From NCBI GenBank assembly GCA_016806145.1, contig CP063166.1:3844001-3908000 (forward strand): a stretch of DNA of 64,000 nucleotides, written 5' to 3'. The notes beneath the pieces were generated by a model. That model had not been told where the DNA came from and made no database searches. It worked only from the letters and a program-made list of their open reading frames with translations. Numbering within the stretch: the stretch's first letter is position 1; every line of letters begins with the position of its first letter. The position numbers were made by a program, and so were the translations under genes. This document shows, piece by piece, positions 29,328 to 36,115 of this stretch. This DNA comes from Variovorax paradoxus. Lineage in GTDB: Bacteria > Pseudomonadota > Gammaproteobacteria > Burkholderiales > Burkholderiaceae_C.

Positions 29328-30107
29328 ATGACCGATACCACCAAGCCCGGCCCTTGCCCGTTCTGCGGGGGCGAGACTACGCTGATCGACGGCACGGAAG
29401 GCCCGTTGATCCATGGGGCGTTCGCCGAGTGCGCGCAGTGCAAGATATCAAGCCCGATCTGCCCGACTGCGGCCGAAGCCATCGCCGCCTGGAATCGCCG
29501 CCCCTCCCCCTCCGTGCACCGCCAAGCCAGTGCAGAGGATGAACGGGCGCAGTTCGAAGCGTGGGCCAATGACCAAGGCTTCGTGCTGCAGCGCGTTGTT
29601 CGCGGCGATGACTACCAAGACCTGCGCACGCAGGGGCCATGGGATGCATGGCGGGCTCGTGCCGAAGGGGCCCCCTCCGCCTCCCAGGGCCGCCAAGCCA
29701 GTGCGGGGCAGGAGGGAGAGCGCGAGGCATTCATCGCATGGCTCGGGCACAGCTTCCCGCACGTCTACGACGTGACCGACGCCGCGCACCTCTGGGACAA
29801 GCACCATGTCGCCGCGCTTGCTTGGCAACGGCGTGCCACGCTCTCCACTGCCGCGCCCGAGAGCGGGTGGAGACCTATCGAGACTGCGCCGAAGGGTGCA
29901 AAGGGCGTCGCTTGGATGCAGTTGGCCTGGGGTCCCGAGGAGGATCGGAAAACGGGCTACGGGATGCGCATCGAAGACAAGTTCTACGCCGCTGCCACTT
30001 TCTTCTGTCCGGAGCAAGAGAAGCAGTTCGAACTGCGCGAAGTGGAAGTGCAACCCACCCACTGGCAGCCCCTGCCCGCTGCACCTACTGCGGGAGAGAC
30101 GCCGTGA
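29328..30107 (+). CDS. Fusion of a Lar-type zinc-ribbon domain and DUF551
   Basis: The 259-residue protein begins with a Lar (restriction alleviation) zinc ribbon: PCPFCGG at about 9-15, then C...C in AECAQCKIS and the family ending EAIAAWNRR. The middle repeats two similar helical units (ERAQFEAWANDQGFVLQ and EREAFIAWLGHSFPHVY). The end is DUF551-like, from GWRPIETAPKGAKGVAW to PTHWQPLP. Lar of Rac prophage lowers EcoKI restriction; whether this larger protein does so is unknown. Confidence 0.65.
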   Translation: MTDTTKPGPCPFCGGETTLIDGTEGPLIHGAFAECAQCKISSPICPTAAEAIAAWNRRPSPSVHRQASAEDERAQFEAWANDQGFVLQRVVRGDDYQDLRTQGPWDAWRARAEGAPSASQGRQASAGQEGEREAFIAWLGHSFPHVYDVTDAAHLWDKHHVAALAWQRRATLSTAAPESGWRPIETAPKGAKGVAWMQLAWGPEEDRKTGYGMRIEDKFYAAATFFCPEQEKQFELREVEVQPTHWQPLPAAPTAGETP

Positions 30108-30475
30108 CGCGAGACGATATCGACTACTGGCTCAGGCAGTCTTCAGGGGCGCCGCAGCAGGCGGTGAGCGATCCGCTCGCGGAACTGCGCAATGCGGTGG
30201 AGTTTCTCGACCAGATGCGCGCGGCTGCGGAGGCCGGCGAGGACGTGACGGGAACCGGCATCGCGAAGGATGCACGCAACTGGCTTGAGCGTGCTGCGCG
30301 GGCTGCAATCGAGGCCCGGCCCCTCTCTCCACTCGGATTCGTGCGCCAGTTCGATCTGGACAACTTCCCCAACGCCAACATCCTTCTGGCGAGGTCTGCG
30401 GAAGGTGATTGGCAAGTGCCGGTCTACTGCGCAGCCCTCGCCAAGGCCCGCCCCACCCCGGGAGAAGGCGCATGA
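30104..30475 (+). CDS. Phage early protein, function unknown
   Basis: A 123-residue product from GTG 30104 in a GTGA overlap with the Lar-DUF551 gene. It contains a helical part (PLAELRNAVEFLDQMRAAAE) and a C-terminal strand pair (GDWQVPVYCAALAKA). It resembles the modular, often recombined small proteins of this operon but no family was recognised. Confidence 0.45.
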   Translation: MTRDDIDYWLRQSSGAPQQAVSDPLAELRNAVEFLDQMRAAAEAGEDVTGTGIAKDARNWLERAARAAIEARPLSPLGFVRQFDLDNFPNANILLARSAEGDWQVPVYCAALAKARPTPGEGA

Positions 30476-30705
30476 CTGACAGGGAGCTCGCCGAGAAGCT
30501 GTATACGGCCCTGAAGCGCATCACGGCCTACATGCCGCCGGACAAGCTGGCCGCTGTCTGCCAGAGGAGATACGCCCTCGAGTACGAAGAAGCGCTCGAG
30601 ATGGCCTACGAGAACGTGCTGAGCGAGGCCGCCAACGCGATCAGAGGCGTTCGTCGTCCCCGAGTCACCCGCGCCGCTGCCGCAATCGGAGAGGGGAAGA
30701 CGTGA
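30472..30705 (+). CDS. Small helical phage protein, function unknown
   Basis: A 77-residue product, ATG 30472 overlapping the previous stop with GGAG upstream. Helical and charged (TDRELAEKLYTALKRITAYM; YEEALEMAYENVLSEAANAI) with a basic end (RGVRRPRVTR). Nucleic-acid binding is possible from charge alone. Confidence 0.45.
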   Translation: MTDRELAEKLYTALKRITAYMPPDKLAAVCQRRYALEYEEALEMAYENVLSEAANAIRGVRRPRVTRAAAAIGEGKT

Positions 30706-30914
30706 AGCGCTTCCGCTGGACCCGCGCCAAGTACCGCAAGGCCGCCCATCTGGCCCGGTTCTTCGCCCGCTTCATCTACACGCTTCCCGACGAGAAGCCG
30801 GCGCTGCTCGAACGCTACTTCGAGCTCTGGGAGCGCCACCCGCAGGGCATCGACCCGCTGACCGAGTCGCTGCGCTGGCGCCTCGCGCGGTTCACCGACG
30901 ACATCCCCTTTTGA
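30702..30914 (+). CDS. Small basic phage protein, function unknown
   Basis: A 70-residue product from GTG 30702 in a GTGA overlap. Its N-terminal half is strongly basic (KRFRWTRAKYRKAAHLARFF), its second half helical (ALLERYFELWERHPQGIDPL). No known family. Confidence 0.45.
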   Translation: MKRFRWTRAKYRKAAHLARFFARFIYTLPDEKPALLERYFELWERHPQGIDPLTESLRWRLARFTDDIPF

Positions 30915-30930
30915 CCCACAGGAGAACAAC

Positions 30931-31275
30931 ATGGCTGAAGCCCTTCTTTTCGAGCACGAGGACGGCCGGTATGCCGTCGCGATGGGGCCGGAGTCGCCGG
31001 ACTTTGCGCTCTGCAACCCAAAGTGGCACCGCCTCGGGCCTGTCGATGTCTCGGCCCTCTCCACCAATGCAGGCGAAGCGGCCCCGGTGGCGTACCTCGT
31101 GAGCAACCTCCCGAGCGGAGAGCCGAGCCTGTGCTTCGAAGAAGAGCGCGGGGACTACGGGAGCGATACGTACACCCCGGTGTTCGAACCCCTGTTTCTC
31201 GCAGCGGGCACGGGCAGAGCGCCAGCACCGAGGCTCCTGCAGGCTGGCTGGACCTGCAAGACGACCCGCGCGTGA
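30931..31275 (+). CDS. Phage protein, possibly the N-terminal half of a split gene
   Basis: A 114-residue product with AGGAGAACAAC before ATG 30931. The first 85 residues (ALLFEHEDGRYAVAMGPESP; PVAYLVSNLPSGEPSLCFEE) resemble N-terminal parts of long modular phage proteins that continue with a DPRVNEIV-type module. Here the frame ends in an unrelated tail (GWTCKTTRA), while the next frame carries AGWLDLQDDPRVNEIVSGLY across the same bases. A frameshift near 31,200-31,260 may have split one gene into two, or this is a genuine GTGA overlap. Confidence 0.5.
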   Translation: MAEALLFEHEDGRYAVAMGPESPDFALCNPKWHRLGPVDVSALSTNAGEAAPVAYLVSNLPSGEPSLCFEEERGDYGSDTYTPVFEPLFLAAGTGRAPAPRLLQAGWTCKTTRA

Positions 31276-31676
31276 ACGAAATCGTCTCCGGCCTCTACCG
31301 CCGATTCAAAGACTGGTCGCAGCGCGGCTTCTCCGCTGAGGACGTGACGTGGTGCGAAGTCAAGGCCGACGTCATTCGCCTGCTCGCCACAGCCCCTCCC
31401 GCCGCTATACCGGCCGCGCCGAGCGAGGCAGGGAAGCAGAGGTTCCGGTGGACCGATGGAACCCGCACGCTCAAGCAGGACGTGCTTTCCGCTGTCCACA
31501 CCTATGCCGACTCGAAGCCGGAGAACGATCCCAGCGACCCCGAGTCTTGGGAATCGTGGTTCAAGGCCGCCTTCGACCTGTGCGGCGATCGTATCGGCGA
31601 CATCTTCGATGAACACGAGCGCCGCGCCGCCCTCGCCCAGCCCGCGCCCGTGCAGCCTCCGGAGGAGCAAGCATGA
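31272..31676 (+). CDS. Phage protein, possibly the C-terminal half of a split gene
   Basis: A 134-residue product if started at GTG 31272, which overlaps the previous stop. It carries NEIVSGLYRRFKDWSQRGFS and DVTWCEVKADVIRLLATAPP, then a second helical unit (LCGDRIGDIFDEHERRAALA). The same frame is open upstream and reads sensibly there (PAGWLDLQDDPR), which suggests the natural protein began further left. No function known. Confidence 0.5.
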   Translation: MNEIVSGLYRRFKDWSQRGFSAEDVTWCEVKADVIRLLATAPPAAIPAAPSEAGKQRFRWTDGTRTLKQDVLSAVHTYADSKPENDPSDPESWESWFKAAFDLCGDRIGDIFDEHERRAALAQPAPVQPPEEQA

Positions 31677-31897
31677 GCACGCTGAGCAGATTCGCGGACA
31701 AGCAGGAGGCGATCGAGGCCGCGCTATCGGACAGCCAGTACCTGGCCGGCATGGCGGCCGGATGGAACGCTGCGCAGGCCGAAGACCCCAACGCCGCATT
31801 TCAGAAACTCCGCAGTGCCTACGCCGGCTACCTCAAGCCGATCAAGGACGCTCGCGCAGCACTTCAGCCCACCCAGGGCGCGAAGGGAGGGGCGTGA
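31673..31897 (+). CDS. Small phage protein, function unknown
   Basis: A 74-residue product, ATG 31673 overlapping the previous stop with GGAGGAG upstream. Helical, with FADKQEAIEAALSDSQYLAG and MAAGWNAAQAED. The motif GMAAGWNA is common in short phage proteins of unknown role. Confidence 0.5.
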   Translation: MSTLSRFADKQEAIEAALSDSQYLAGMAAGWNAAQAEDPNAAFQKLRSAYAGYLKPIKDARAALQPTQGAKGGA

Positions 31898-32190
31898 TGG
31901 GCAACTTCTTCCATCCGATGACCGAGCAGGCCAGCCGCACGCTACGGCAGTGCATCTGCTGTGCCTACGCCATCGAGAAAGGCGAGCGCTACTGCAAGCA
32001 GTCGGGCGTGTGGGAAGGTGACTACTGCACCAACCACTATCACACCGCATGCTGGGCAGCGCTTCTAGAAGAAGGGGCGGCATTCGAGTTCACCCCCGGC
32101 GAAGGGGATCCGCCCGAGGGCTCGCGCTCCATGGCCGATGCCCGCGCCGCCCTCAAGAGCACGAGCCCGGACGGAGGTAGCCATGGCTGA
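31897..32190 (+). CDS. Small Cys-rich zinc-finger-like phage protein
   Basis: A 97-residue product from ATG 31897 (a GTG at 31894 is equally placed). Residues 16-52 hold a dense Cys/His set: QCICCAYAIEKGERYCKQSG then DYCTNHYHTACW, enough for two zinc sites in a treble-clef or LIM-like arrangement. The tail is Ser/Asp/Gly-rich. It overlaps the PP-loop gene by 8 bases. Function unknown. Confidence 0.55.
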   Translation: MGNFFHPMTEQASRTLRQCICCAYAIEKGERYCKQSGVWEGDYCTNHYHTACWAALLEEGAAFEFTPGEGDPPEGSRSMADARAALKSTSPDGGSHG

Positions 32191-33007
32191 GCAGCACATC
32201 GTCTGCTATTCGGGTGGCCTTAGCTCGGCGTTGGTAGCGCTCGATGTGGCACGCAGGCACGGCAAGAACAACGTGGTGCTTCTGAACCACGACATGCATT
32301 TCAGTGTCGAGCACGCCGACATCAAGCGATTCAAGCGCGACGTGGCGGAGCACCTGGGGCTGCCTCTCACTTTCGCCAGCCGGCGCAATGCATCGCAAGA
32401 TCAGTTCGACGTATGCGTGGAATCGCAGGCGTTCAAGGTGGGGAATGGGTCCGAGCTCTGCACTGCACGGCTCAAGACCGAGCCCTTCATGGAGTGGCTG
32501 GCCGCGAATGCGAGCAAGGACTCCAGCACGATCTACTACGGCTTCGATGCCACGGAGCCGGGGCGCATCCAGCGCCGCATCGGGATCATGGGATCGCAGG
32601 GATGGAAGACCGACTATCCGCGCCTGTGGAGCGACAAGCAGTTCAACGACACCGAGGCCATCGGCATCGCACGCCCGTGCACCTACAGCGTGTTCAAGCA
32701 CGGCAACTGCATCGGCTGCCTCAAAGCGGGCTGGCAGCATTGGTACATCGTGTACTGCACGCGACCGGACATCTGGCTCAAGGGTATGTGGGCCGAGGAA
32801 GAGATCGGCCATGCCATCCACTGGGACGGCGACCAGCCGGTCTATCTGGAAGAGATGCAGCCGCGCTTTGCGGCGATGAAGGCTGCGGGCATCCCCGCGA
32901 CCGAGCACATCCCCCAGCAGCGTTTTTGGGCCGACGCCAAGCGGATCATCAACATCAAGGTGCTCCAGCAAGACCTGTTGCCTTGCGAATGCACGGAGGA
33001 CGCATGA
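32183..33007 (+). CDS. PAPS-reductase-like PP-loop ATPase domain protein
   Basis: The 274-residue protein from ATG 32183 (GGAGG upstream) has the N-type ATP pyrophosphatase loop YSGGLSSAL at about 9-17. A strand VVLLNHDMHF, a motif LCTARLKTEPF that corresponds to the C..RLK segment of PAPS-reductase-like proteins, and CIGCLKAGW near residue 175 follow. Such phage proteins are annotated as phosphoadenosine phosphosulfate reductase family. The same fold in DndC serves DNA phosphorothioation. No cysD/N or dnd genes are near, so the substrate is unclear; nucleotide or nucleic-acid modification is plausible. Confidence 0.75.
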   Translation: MAEQHIVCYSGGLSSALVALDVARRHGKNNVVLLNHDMHFSVEHADIKRFKRDVAEHLGLPLTFASRRNASQDQFDVCVESQAFKVGNGSELCTARLKTEPFMEWLAANASKDSSTIYYGFDATEPGRIQRRIGIMGSQGWKTDYPRLWSDKQFNDTEAIGIARPCTYSVFKHGNCIGCLKAGWQHWYIVYCTRPDIWLKGMWAEEEIGHAIHWDGDQPVYLEEMQPRFAAMKAAGIPATEHIPQQRFWADAKRIINIKVLQQDLLPCECTEDA

Positions 33008-33348
33008 CCGCCCCCGCCTTCGAGGAAGTGCCGATGCCGGCGCCTGTCATCTTGCGAACGCTGCATGCAGATCAGTACCCCGAGCGACCGTTCCTTGTCT
33101 GGGGGTACACCGCCGACCAGCTCCGTGCCTACGGCGACCAGCGTGCCAATGCGGCGCTGGAGGAGGCGGCGAAGCTGCGCAAGCTGATCGCAGACCACAA
33201 CGCCGATTGCGTGCGCATGTGCGACTCGCGCTTCGCCAACGGCCCCACCCAATGCCCCATGCGGGCCTACAACCGCCAGTGCCAAGACTGCCCGAAAGAC
33301 GGGATGGTCGAGGTGCCGGCGCTCAAGAAGGAGAACGGCGATGCCTGA
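33004..33348 (+). CDS. Cys-rich phage protein between two enzyme genes
   Basis: A 114-residue product, ATG 33004 overlapping the PP-loop stop. The C-terminal 50 residues carry six Cys: DCVRMCDSRF, QCPMRAYNRQCQDCPKDG, likely a metal-binding knuckle. It is coupled to both the PP-loop and the methyltransferase genes, so it may be an accessory or carrier for the same modification. This is an inference from order only. Confidence 0.5.
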   Translation: MTAPAFEEVPMPAPVILRTLHADQYPERPFLVWGYTADQLRAYGDQRANAALEEAAKLRKLIADHNADCVRMCDSRFANGPTQCPMRAYNRQCQDCPKDGMVEVPALKKENGDA

Positions 33349-33841
33349 GCAACTAGTGCTCGACCCCTGCTGCGGGAGCCGCATGATGTGGTTCGACAAG
33401 ACCGATCCGCGCGCGATCTTTGGTGACCGTCGTAGCGAGACGATTACCGTCACCGACCGCACGCACCACGAAGACGGCACGCGGACCCTCACCATCGAGC
33501 CCGACACGCTGATGGACTTCCGCGCGCTGCCGTTCCCTGACGGCCGCTTCCGCCTCGTGGCGTTCGACCCGCCGCACCTCGAGCGGGCCGGTCCGCGCAG
33601 CTGGCTCGCCGCCAAGTACGGGAAGCTCGGCAACGACTGGCGAGAAGACCTGCGGCAAGGCTTCGCCGAGTGCTTCCGCGTGCTCGCTCCCGAAGGCGTG
33701 CTCGTCTTCAAGTGGAACGAAACGCAGGTCAAGCTGCGCGAGATCTTGCCCTTGACGCCCGAGAAGCCGCTGTTCGGCCAGATCAGTGGCCGCAACGGCA
33801 TGACGCACTGGTTGGTCTTCATGAAAGGCCCCCTCCCATGA
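33341..33841 (+). CDS. Phage class I SAM-dependent methyltransferase (DPPH type)
   Basis: A compact 166-residue enzyme. Motif I is LDPCCGSRMMWFDK (about 7-20), motif IV is FDPPHL (75-80), followed by a strand GVLVFKWNETQVKL. DPPH/DPPY motifs are typical of amino-group methylation of bases. The usual target-recognition domain is missing, so it may act on a short RNA or nucleotide or need a partner. Small methylases of this kind are common in phage early regions. It overlaps the Cys-rich gene by 8 bases. Confidence 0.75.
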   Translation: MPEQLVLDPCCGSRMMWFDKTDPRAIFGDRRSETITVTDRTHHEDGTRTLTIEPDTLMDFRALPFPDGRFRLVAFDPPHLERAGPRSWLAAKYGKLGNDWREDLRQGFAECFRVLAPEGVLVFKWNETQVKLREILPLTPEKPLFGQISGRNGMTHWLVFMKGPLP

Positions 33842-34209
33842 CCACTGACATCCACGCCGCCTTCGAAGCCACCGTCTCCCAGGTAGGCGAGTTCTACTTC
33901 GAGAAAGACGCGGCCGGCGAATACATCAACAGCTACGCCAGAACGGCATGGATCGTCTGGCAGGCACGGGACGCAGAGATTGCGGCGCTCAGTGCCAAGA
34001 ACCTGCTTCTCCGCGAACTCCTCGCATGGCTCGACTGGCAAGGAGGCCTCGGCTTCGACAAGCACGACCGCATCCAGAAGGCGCTCGAGGTAACAGGAGA
34101 CGCGGTCGATCAGGACCACACTCCACAACACCCCCGCTTCCCCTGGACCGAGCCACAGAAGATCGCTCGGCAGATTCGGGGGGATGGGGGGAAGGAGAGG
34201 AAGGGATGA
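33838..34209 (+). CDS. Phage early protein, function unknown
   Basis: A 123-residue product, ATG 33838 overlapping the methyltransferase stop. It has the modular pattern FEATVSQVGEFYFEKDAAGE and SYARTAWIVWQARDAEIAAL, the latter frequent in phage proteins of unknown function. The C-terminus is polar. No catalytic residues recognised. Confidence 0.45.
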   Translation: MTTDIHAAFEATVSQVGEFYFEKDAAGEYINSYARTAWIVWQARDAEIAALSAKNLLLRELLAWLDWQGGLGFDKHDRIQKALEVTGDAVDQDHTPQHPRFPWTEPQKIARQIRGDGGKERKG

Positions 34210-34412
34210 AGCAGACCTACATTTTTCTCGCCGTCATCGCCTGGGTTTTCGTCGTCGCCATCGCGTTCGGGTTCCTCATGCTCAGCGAGCCGTGGCGCAC
34301 GCTCCACTTCAAAGCCACCGCCCTGTTTTTCCTGATGATGGCGCCCCTCGTGGCGCTAGCAGCGTGGAAAGACTTCGAGGCCCACTCGTCTCGCGGGAAA
34401 GGAAAAAAATGA
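34206..34412 (+). CDS. 68-residue two-span membrane protein
   Basis: ATG 34206 overlaps the previous stop. Two hydrophobic helices (FLAVIAWVFVVAIAFGFLML and ATALFFLMMAPLVALAAW) flank a short polar turn, with a basic end (SSRGKGKK), so both ends are likely cytoplasmic. It resembles small inner-membrane proteins near excisionase genes. A holin role cannot be excluded but its early-operon place argues against it. Confidence 0.5.
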   Translation: MKQTYIFLAVIAWVFVVAIAFGFLMLSEPWRTLHFKATALFFLMMAPLVALAAWKDFEAHSSRGKGKK

Positions 34413-34609
34413 GACTGCTTCGACTGCCCGAGGTCTGCGAGCGCGTGCGCCGCGGCAAATCCACGATCTACAGCGAGATCAAGCGCGGCGCGTTCCCCGC
34501 ACCCGTCAAGCAGGGCGGCGGCAACTACTGGCCCGATACCGAGATCGACGCCTATCTGCAGCGCCTCATTTCTGAGCGTCCAGCCAATCCGCCCACGTCT
34601 GCATCATGA
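34409..34609 (+). CDS. AlpA/Xis-like DNA-binding protein (excisionase candidate)
   Basis: A 66-residue product from ATG 34409. It starts MRLLRLPEVCERVRRGKSTI and continues YSEIKRGAFPAPVKQGGGN, the MerR-like winged helix of AlpA-type proteins, with W and D following in YWPDTEIDAYL. AlpA and relatives control excision of P4-like elements. It is the last gene of the early operon and its 3' end overlaps the integrase gene by 44 bases on the opposite strand, so the two transcripts can interfere. Confidence 0.75.
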   Translation: MRLLRLPEVCERVRRGKSTIYSEIKRGAFPAPVKQGGGNYWPDTEIDAYLQRLISERPANPPTSAS

Positions 34610-35786
34610 GCACACGGTCGTCCCAGTACTCTGCGCGGTTGTACGCACCGCGTAGCCTGGCGTCGACCTCGTGCGACAACTGCTTCTCAATGAAGCGCGT
34701 GTCGACCTTCAACTTCTCGTCCAGCACGGTTCGGGCCATCGCCCGGAACCCGTGCGGAGTGTGCTTCTTGTCGTAGCCGGCCGTGATCAGCCGCCCGGTC
34801 AGCGTTCCCTCGGAAATCGGCTTCCCGTACTTCCGGCCAGGGAACACCCAGCCCTCGCTGCCGACGACGCCCTGATGCTGACGTAGCAGCGCCACCACCT
34901 GAGGTGCCAGCGGCACCCAGTGCTCTTCGCGATTCTTCATCCGCTCCGGCGGGATCACCCAGCGCGCAGCGTCAAGGTCGAACTCGCTCCACGGCGCCTC
35001 GCGGATCTCGGTAGGTCGCTGCCACACGTAGGCCGAGAACAGCAGCGCCGCGCGCACCGTCCAGCTTTGCGAGGACCGGAGCGCCATCATCAGGTCTTTC
35101 ACCTGGGCGGCCTCGGTGATCGCCGGGAAGCTCCGAGTCTTGCGAGTCTTGAAGCTCCGCAGCGTGCCCATCGGGATCGGCGAGGCCAGAAGCTGCGGTC
35201 GCTTCTCGTCGTCGATGCCGAACTCGAATAGCTCACGCAGCCACATGCGGATCCGGCGCACCATCTCGTAGGCGCCCCGCTCCTCGACGTCGCGAAGAAT
35301 CTCAACGATGTCGGCCCGGGTGATCGTGTGCGGAGCCTTGGCGCCTAGTTTGGGGAAGACGTCTTTCTTCAGCGCCGCCTCGATGTTGCCGCGGTAGACC
35401 TCGCTAGCCTCGGACTTCGTTTTGGCCATCCACTCATCGAACATGGCCCGCAGGGTATCAGTCGAGGCGGCCGAGACTCGCGCCTGGCGCTCCTCCACCC
35501 GCTTTGCCGCAGGGTCCTGGCCGGCCGCCAGCGATCGCCTGGCCTCCTCCGCCTTGTCGCGGGCCAGCGCCAGCGTGACCGTGGGCCATCGCCCCACCGT
35601 GTGGTCCGTGCGCTTGCCAAGGTTCGAGTAGCGCAGCACCCATGAGGCATGCCCATTCGGCTGCACAACCAGCATCAGGCCGTCGCCGTCACCGATGCGC
35701 TGCGGCTTCTTCGTCTCGGCAGCCGCCTTAGCGGCCTCGGCAAGGCGCGCTTTCAGGGCAAGCGCGGTCAGGGTGTGGCGGGGCAT
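34566..35786 (-). CDS. int: P4-type tyrosine site-specific integrase
   Basis: A 406-residue product from ATG 35786. It has the N-terminal arm-binding DUF4102-like domain (GLMLVVQPNGHASWVLRYSN), a core-binding SAM-like domain (about 110-200), and the catalytic domain from about 220. Active-site residues: R257 in QRPTEIRE, H345 and R348 in HGFR, H372 in LSHEV, and probably Tyr382 in AYNRAEY. It joins the phage to the tRNA-Ser gene 210 bases away. The gene reads away from the attachment site, the usual P4-family arrangement. Confidence 0.88.
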   Translation of the reverse strand: MPRHTLTALALKARLAEAAKAAAETKKPQRIGDGDGLMLVVQPNGHASWVLRYSNLGKRTDHTVGRWPTVTLALARDKAEEARRSLAAGQDPAAKRVEERQARVSAASTDTLRAMFDEWMAKTKSEASEVYRGNIEAALKKDVFPKLGAKAPHTITRADIVEILRDVEERGAYEMVRRIRMWLRELFEFGIDDEKRPQLLASPIPMGTLRSFKTRKTRSFPAITEAAQVKDLMMALRSSQSWTVRAALLFSAYVWQRPTEIREAPWSEFDLDAARWVIPPERMKNREEHWVPLAPQVVALLRQHQGVVGSEGWVFPGRKYGKPISEGTLTGRLITAGYDKKHTPHGFRAMARTVLDEKLKVDTRFIEKQLSHEVDARLRGAYNRAEYWDDRVLMMQTWADWLDAQK

Positions 35787-35797
35787 GCGGCGGGTTT

Positions 35798-35859
35798 TAC
35801 CACAGGGGTTCCCCGCCAATCTTTACCACAGCATTGCGGCCTACCACCGCCCCTACCAC
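35798..35859. repeat. Four TACCAC direct repeats between integrase and attachment site
   Basis: TACCAC occurs at 35798-35803, 35824-35829, 35842-35847 and 35854-35859, each with a pyrimidine-rich left flank (TT or CC). All four point the same way, with 26, 18 and 12 bases from start to start. They are placed where arm-type integrase or excisionase sites are expected. Confidence 0.5.
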
Positions 35860-35926
35860 CAGTCGAACGCGGCTCGAACTGGAAAACCCTGGAAAGTCTT
35901 GGATCGTTTGAGAGGCGCAGGCAAAG

Positions 35927-35964
35927 AAAAAGCCCGGCAGATCAACGATCTACTGGGCTTTTTT
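35927..35964. terminator. Bidirectional intrinsic terminator downstream of tRNA-Ser
   Basis: A run of As and AGCCC at 35927-35935 pairs with GGGCTTTTT at 35955-35963, and an inner AGAT/ATCT stem extends the hairpin. With A-tract on one side and T-tract on the other it can stop transcription in both directions: tRNA-Ser from the right, integrase-region transcripts from the left. Confidence 0.7.
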
Positions 35965-35970
35965 GGAAGA

Positions 35971-35988
35971 CTCTGGATTGATCCAGAG
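35971..35988. repeat. Perfect 8-bp inverted repeat beside the attachment site
   Basis: CTCTGGAT-TG-ATCCAGAG, 8 bases from the 3' end of tRNA-Ser. It could be a protein site near the crossover or a remnant of host sequence after the tRNA. Nothing decides between these. Confidence 0.4.
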
Positions 35989-35995
35989 CCTCAAT

Positions 35996-36088
35996 TGGCG
36001 GAACCGGAGGGATTCGAACCCTCGATGAGGCTCTACACCCCATACTCCCTTAGCAGGGGAGCACCTTCGGCCACTCGGTCACAGTTCC
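35996..36088 (-). tRNA. tRNA-Ser (anticodon GCU)
   Basis: The 93-base gene reads GGAACTGTGACCGAGTGGCC at its 5' end and ends GGTTCCGCCA, so CCA is encoded. The anticodon GCT is at 36054-36052, the T-loop TTCGAATC is present, and the long variable arm is typical of serine tRNA. The 3' end faces the prophage, and with the integrase 210 bases away this is the attachment locus. The prophage keeps the tRNA intact. Confidence 0.95.
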
Positions 36089-36115
36089 TGAAAGAAGCCG
36101 AGATTATGCCATCAC

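Noticed and set aside
26370..34412. Lysis genes (holin) among the small membrane proteins of the early operon
   Set aside because: They have one or two membrane helices, but lie in the early recombination operon with no endolysin or spanin next to them.
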